From Roseofilum acuticapitatum BLCC-M154 (lineage in GTDB: Bacteria; Cyanobacteriota; Cyanobacteriia; Cyanobacteriales; Desertifilaceae): a DNA stretch of 64,000 nucleotides. Position 1 is the stretch's first letter. Each line of letters starts with the position of its first letter. The stretch spans positions 62,001 through 126,000 of the forward strand of contig NZ_JAQOSP010000116.1 of NCBI RefSeq assembly GCF_030068475.1. Reading direction: 5' to 3'. Under the pieces are notes generated by a model that saw only the letters and a program-made list of their open reading frames with translations, was not told the origin of the DNA and did not search any database. Shown here piece by piece: positions 61,826 through 64,000 of the stretch. The position numbers and the translations under genes were made by a program.

Positions 61826-62257
61826 ATGTTAGAGCAGTTTAAGATTACTTACGATCGCCTGTCTTTAGAGGAAGTGTATCATTTAGCCGAAGATCCTGGC
61901 AATGGGGCGATCGCCTTGATGAGTGGTATGGTTCGCAATCAGACTGAAGGTAAACCGGTGATTGCCCTAGATTATCAAGCCTATGAACCGATGGCCCTAG
62001 AAGTCTTTAAGCAGATTGCCCAACGGATTCATCAAGCTTATCCTACCGTTAATCGAGTCGTGATTCACCATCGATTGGGATATTTAGAAATTGGTGAAGT
62101 GAGTGTGATTATTGCTGTGGGTAGTCCCCACCGTGCCGAAGCCTTTGCTGCTTGTCAGTATGCCATTGATGCGCTCAAGGAGGATGCGCCCATCTGGAAA
62201 CATGAATGTTGGGCAGATGGGACACAAAGTTGGGTGAAACCGTCAGTGAGGCTTTAA
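61826..62257 (+). CDS. moaE: Molybdopterin synthase catalytic subunit
   Basis: The 143-residue protein has the MoaE pattern: GAIALMSGMVRNQTEGKPV, ALDYQAYEPMA, VIHHRLGYLEIGEVSVIIA and the catalytic Lys in ALKEDAPIWKHE. It uses sulfur from MoaD to form the dithiolene of molybdopterin. The start is ATG 61826; the preceding GTG is part of GTGATG. moaD is not adjacent. Confidence 0.96.
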   Translation: MLEQFKITYDRLSLEEVYHLAEDPGNGAIALMSGMVRNQTEGKPVIALDYQAYEPMALEVFKQIAQRIHQAYPTVNRVVIHHRLGYLEIGEVSVIIAVGSPHRAEAFAACQYAIDALKEDAPIWKHECWADGTQSWVKPSVRL

Positions 62258-62266
62258 GAAATTGGT

Positions 62267-62286
62267 GGTCTGATATTAGGCAGACC
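62267..62286. terminator. Two-way terminator between moaE and the next gene
   Basis: GGTCTG-ATATTAGG-CAGACC lies between two convergent stops (62257 and 62289) and is followed by GTTTATTT. Confidence 0.6.
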
Positions 62287-62288
62287 GT

Positions 62289-62717
62289 TTATTTGCCTTT
62301 TTTTGCCTCTTGACCCGATTTTTGGAATTTACAGGAAATACTAGGAGGAATTCCGAGTTTAATATCAATGACTAAATCTTGGAGAATGGCAATATATACC
62401 CCTTCAAGTTTTTCATGAAATCCCTTAGCCATCAAAACCGCTTTTAGGGCAGCAACTAAGAGTTTATTGTTCTCATTTTCGCTAATGATGCGCTCAACCG
62501 TGGCATTGTCAATATTATCGACTGAACCGATGAGAGTGGCATTGATTTCCGGTAAAATTCCGGCTTCAATATTAAAGCTTTCAAGGCTTAAACCCAGGTC
62601 TTCAGCTAGAGGTAGAAACTTGTTAAATTCATCAATAACTTGTTCGAGTTTATCCTGGGCTGCACCCGCAACTTCGGATGCTTTTTGTTGGGCTTGATTT
62701 TTGATGTTGCCAAACAT
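62289..62717 (-). CDS. Unknown small cyanobacterial protein
   Basis: The 142-residue protein starts MFGNIKNQAQQKASEVAGAA, an amphipathic alanine-rich helix, then a central region (FLPLAEDLGLSLESFNIE) and a lysine-rich tail (KSGQEAKKGK). It has no signal peptide. The helical start and basic end suggest membrane- or protein-surface binding; no family is recognised. Confidence 0.65.
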   Translation of the reverse strand: MFGNIKNQAQQKASEVAGAAQDKLEQVIDEFNKFLPLAEDLGLSLESFNIEAGILPEINATLIGSVDNIDNATVERIISENENNKLLVAALKAVLMAKGFHEKLEGVYIAILQDLVIDIKLGIPPSISCKFQKSGQEAKKGK

Positions 62718-62804
62718 GACTTAAATTGGACTTCAGAATGAGAGAATATTCTGTTTACTATCATGAGGCTCAAGCCTAGTCAAGAAAGAAATCGTTAAAT
62801 TCTA

Positions 62805-63200
62805 TTAAGTCCCTTTGAGTTGGGCAATCAATTGAGGTTCATCCCAATAGGATGATAACGTTATTATTTTACCGGCTTCATTAAATTCAAATACGCTAAT
62901 CCCTTCGGTTTGGGCTGTTTTTCCCGTTTTAGAAACAACCTTCATCTGCCATTTGACGGCTGCACCTGTACCCGAAATAAAAGGAGTTTCGGGAGTAATC
63001 TCTAGGCGTTCATAAAATTGGGCTAAGAATTGGAAAAAGGCCGTCGCTTTTTCATGGGCGATCGCCGGAGGTTTGCCTACAGGATCGGCAATTTTGGCAT
63101 CCGGGGTAAAGAGTTCAACCCACCCTTCAGGGTTCATAGCACTCATTTGGGTAAAGTAGCCCTTGAGGGTAGTTTTCATGAGTTCAGGGGACATAGACAT
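62805..63200 (-). CDS. SnoaL/NTF2-like (ketosteroid isomerase-type) protein
   Basis: The 131-residue protein fits the SnoaL-like NTF2 fold: KTTLKGYFTQMSAMNPEGWV at the first helix, FTPDAKIADPVGKPP in the first strand and the late FNEAGKIITLSSYWD. Many members bind small hydrophobic ligands. The open frame continues 159 bases upstream through a dispersed repeat, which is not coding; I start at ATG 63200 (MSMSPELMK). Substrate unknown. Confidence 0.82.
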   Translation of the reverse strand: MSMSPELMKTTLKGYFTQMSAMNPEGWVELFTPDAKIADPVGKPPAIAHEKATAFFQFLAQFYERLEITPETPFISGTGAAVKWQMKVVSKTGKTAQTEGISVFEFNEAGKIITLSSYWDEPQLIAQLKGT

Positions 63201-63257
63201 AGGGAGATTGATCCACAGCAATATAGCTAGTCTAAATGAATTGTGCAACGAGAAAAG

Positions 63258-63341
63258 CCCTCTCCCTTTCGTATCCCTCTCCCACAGGATTCTTGACTTT
63301 CCCCTTCTCCTGTGGGAGAAGGGGGTAGGGGGATGAGGGGC
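63258..63341 (+). repeat. Dispersed CCCCTCATCCCCC / GGAGAAGGGG repeat, copy 3 (inverted)
   Basis: On the minus strand it reads CCCCTCATCCCCCTACCCCC, a CTTCTCC-GGAGAAG hairpin, then CTGTGGGAGAGGG. It lies upstream of the SnoaL-like gene and would be an apparent N-terminal extension if read as coding. Confidence 0.75.
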
Positions 63342-63393
63342 AGCCATTACATAACTCATTTAGGTTTACTATACTCTACCCGTTTTTCCCGAT

Positions 63394-64000
63394 TCAGAGA
63401 TAATTGAGGATAAATCGCCGCAAGATTTCAGTAATTTCTGTGGCCATGCGAGCATCAATTTCTGTAGCTTCTTGGTTTTCTCGCGCCTTTTGATCCGGGC
63501 CATTTAACGCTTTTGCCCCTCGTAGCGTTAAGGTTAAAGATTTGACTTGATTTTGATATTCAAATTGCACAAAACCAGTGTAAGTCATTTCTGTCCGTCT
63601 GCGGGATGAGCTGTAACCAAAGCCCATTTTAGAAAGGATAATAGGGTTTTGGATCTCTACTGCTAAGGTGGCGATCGCCAGATCGACAAATCGAGCCGTA
63701 TCTTGACCTAAACAAGAGGCCAATAGGTTGATTTTTCCTCCATCTAATCCTGGAATTTGGCCCGATTGGGGGAGATGATCGTGCCATCCTACCATGGACA
63801 AGATCCGAGTCAAGGCATAGGCAGGAATCAGGTTTTCTCCCGGTTGACTAGAGCGAGATTTGGATTCAACTGCTGAGAGTCGGATGTTATCAGAATCCAC
63901 AATTTGAGGGGTAGGGGTAAAGGGTTCTTCTCCATAGAGTCCTTGGAAATTTAAATCCGTTTGTCCTGTGAGATCTTTAACCCACTGTTCTAAGCCTGCA
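63394..64000 (-). CDS. Unknown protein (N-terminus off the right edge)
   Basis: The frame is open to the window end, giving about 201 visible residues of the C-terminal part. Recognisable stretches are GQTDLNFQGLYGEEPF, LIPAYALTRILSMVGWHDHLP, LASCLGQDTARFVDLAIAT and TEMTYTGFVQFEYQN. It ends RRFILNYL. No family is recognised. A GTG at 63900 is not the real start, because the frame continues without a stop upstream of it. Confidence 0.7.
   Translation of the reverse strand, partial: AGLEQWVKDLTGQTDLNFQGLYGEEPFTPTPQIVDSDNIRLSAVESKSRSSQPGENLIPAYALTRILSMVGWHDHLPQSGQIPGLDGGKINLLASCLGQDTARFVDLAIATLAVEIQNPIILSKMGFGYSSSRRRTEMTYTGFVQFEYQNQVKSLTLTLRGAKALNGPDQKARENQEATEIDARMATEITEILRRFILNYL

Noticed and set aside
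63201-63359. N-terminal extension of the SnoaL-like protein
   Set aside because: It translates a dispersed repeat (PPTPFSHRRRG) and has no family similarity; the gene is taken from 63200.
1-64000. CRISPR arrays and tRNA or rRNA genes
   Set aside because: No regularly spaced direct repeats with unique spacers, no cloverleaf-like sequences and no rRNA-like stretches were seen on reading the window.

Overview
The window is chromosomal DNA from a cyanobacterium, probably filamentous. The evidence is the magnesium-protoporphyrin methyltransferase ChlM, an RpaB-type regulator, a cyanobacterial biliverdin reductase, several proteins of cyanobacterium-only families, and very frequent GCGATCGC (HIP1) octamers. 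Base composition is moderate. The AT-rich restriction genes and the two introns stand out from their surroundings. I see no rRNA, tRNA, CRISPR array, prophage or transposase gene.

Layout. 1-5.9 kb: part of a contractile injection system, with a tail sheath gene running off the left edge, a divergent Pvc16-like (DUF4255) gene and a large AAA+ ATPase; an antitoxin-like gene with a truncated PIN-toxin stump lies between the last two. 6-16.8 kb: a hybrid histidine kinase, a dCache adenylate cyclase, a DUF3386 protein, an Nfu-type Fe-S scaffold, a sugar-type binding lipoprotein, a PEP-CTERM serine protease, thiS-thiE and chlM. 17-21 kb: a restriction-modification island (DGQHR protein, putative restriction enzyme, overlapping C5 methyltransferase). 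21-28.7 kb: aroE, a four-GAF protein, small unknowns, an aspartate aminotransferase and a truncated methyltransferase. 28.9-35.7 kb (minus strand): a Dam-like methylase, then the run rpaB, plsX, fabH, fabD, a PstS-like protein and bvdR. 35.9-37.8 kb: a second restriction-modification pair, with an HTH-nuclease fusion facing a D12 adenine methylase. 38-41 kb: a HlyD-like adaptor and an M50 metallopeptidase with PqqD-like N-terminal domains. 41.2-46.8 kb: dcd (dCTP deaminase) cut into three exons by two group II introns. 46.9-52.5 kb: a formamidase-like protein, a TauE-like permease, comEC and an SF2 helicase. 52.6-58.1 kb: a partner-switching signalling operon (binding protein, SpoIIE-type phosphatase, diguanylate cyclase, ATP-binding kinase-like protein, STAS protein). 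58.1 kb to the end: a PuuE-like deacetylase, an M23 peptidase, an aldo/keto reductase, moaE and small genes.

The most notable object is the dcd locus. Removing 41386-43952 and 44294-46738 restores an uninterrupted 198-codon dCTP deaminase. Each intron has a canonical 5' GTGYG, a domain V-like hairpin and a 3' AY end, and each encodes a reverse transcriptase/maturase. Both intron proteins are damaged. The first has YADN in place of YADD and its HNH domain is split by a cluster of hairpin repeats. The second has the HNH histidine replaced by arginine inside a newly formed HIP1 octamer, followed by a frameshift. Expression of dcd should therefore depend on two introns that look unable to move but may still splice.

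A second theme is small dispersed repeats: several families of short hairpins occur between genes, inside the intron-1 reading frame, and apparently once in frame in the AAA+ ATPase gene.
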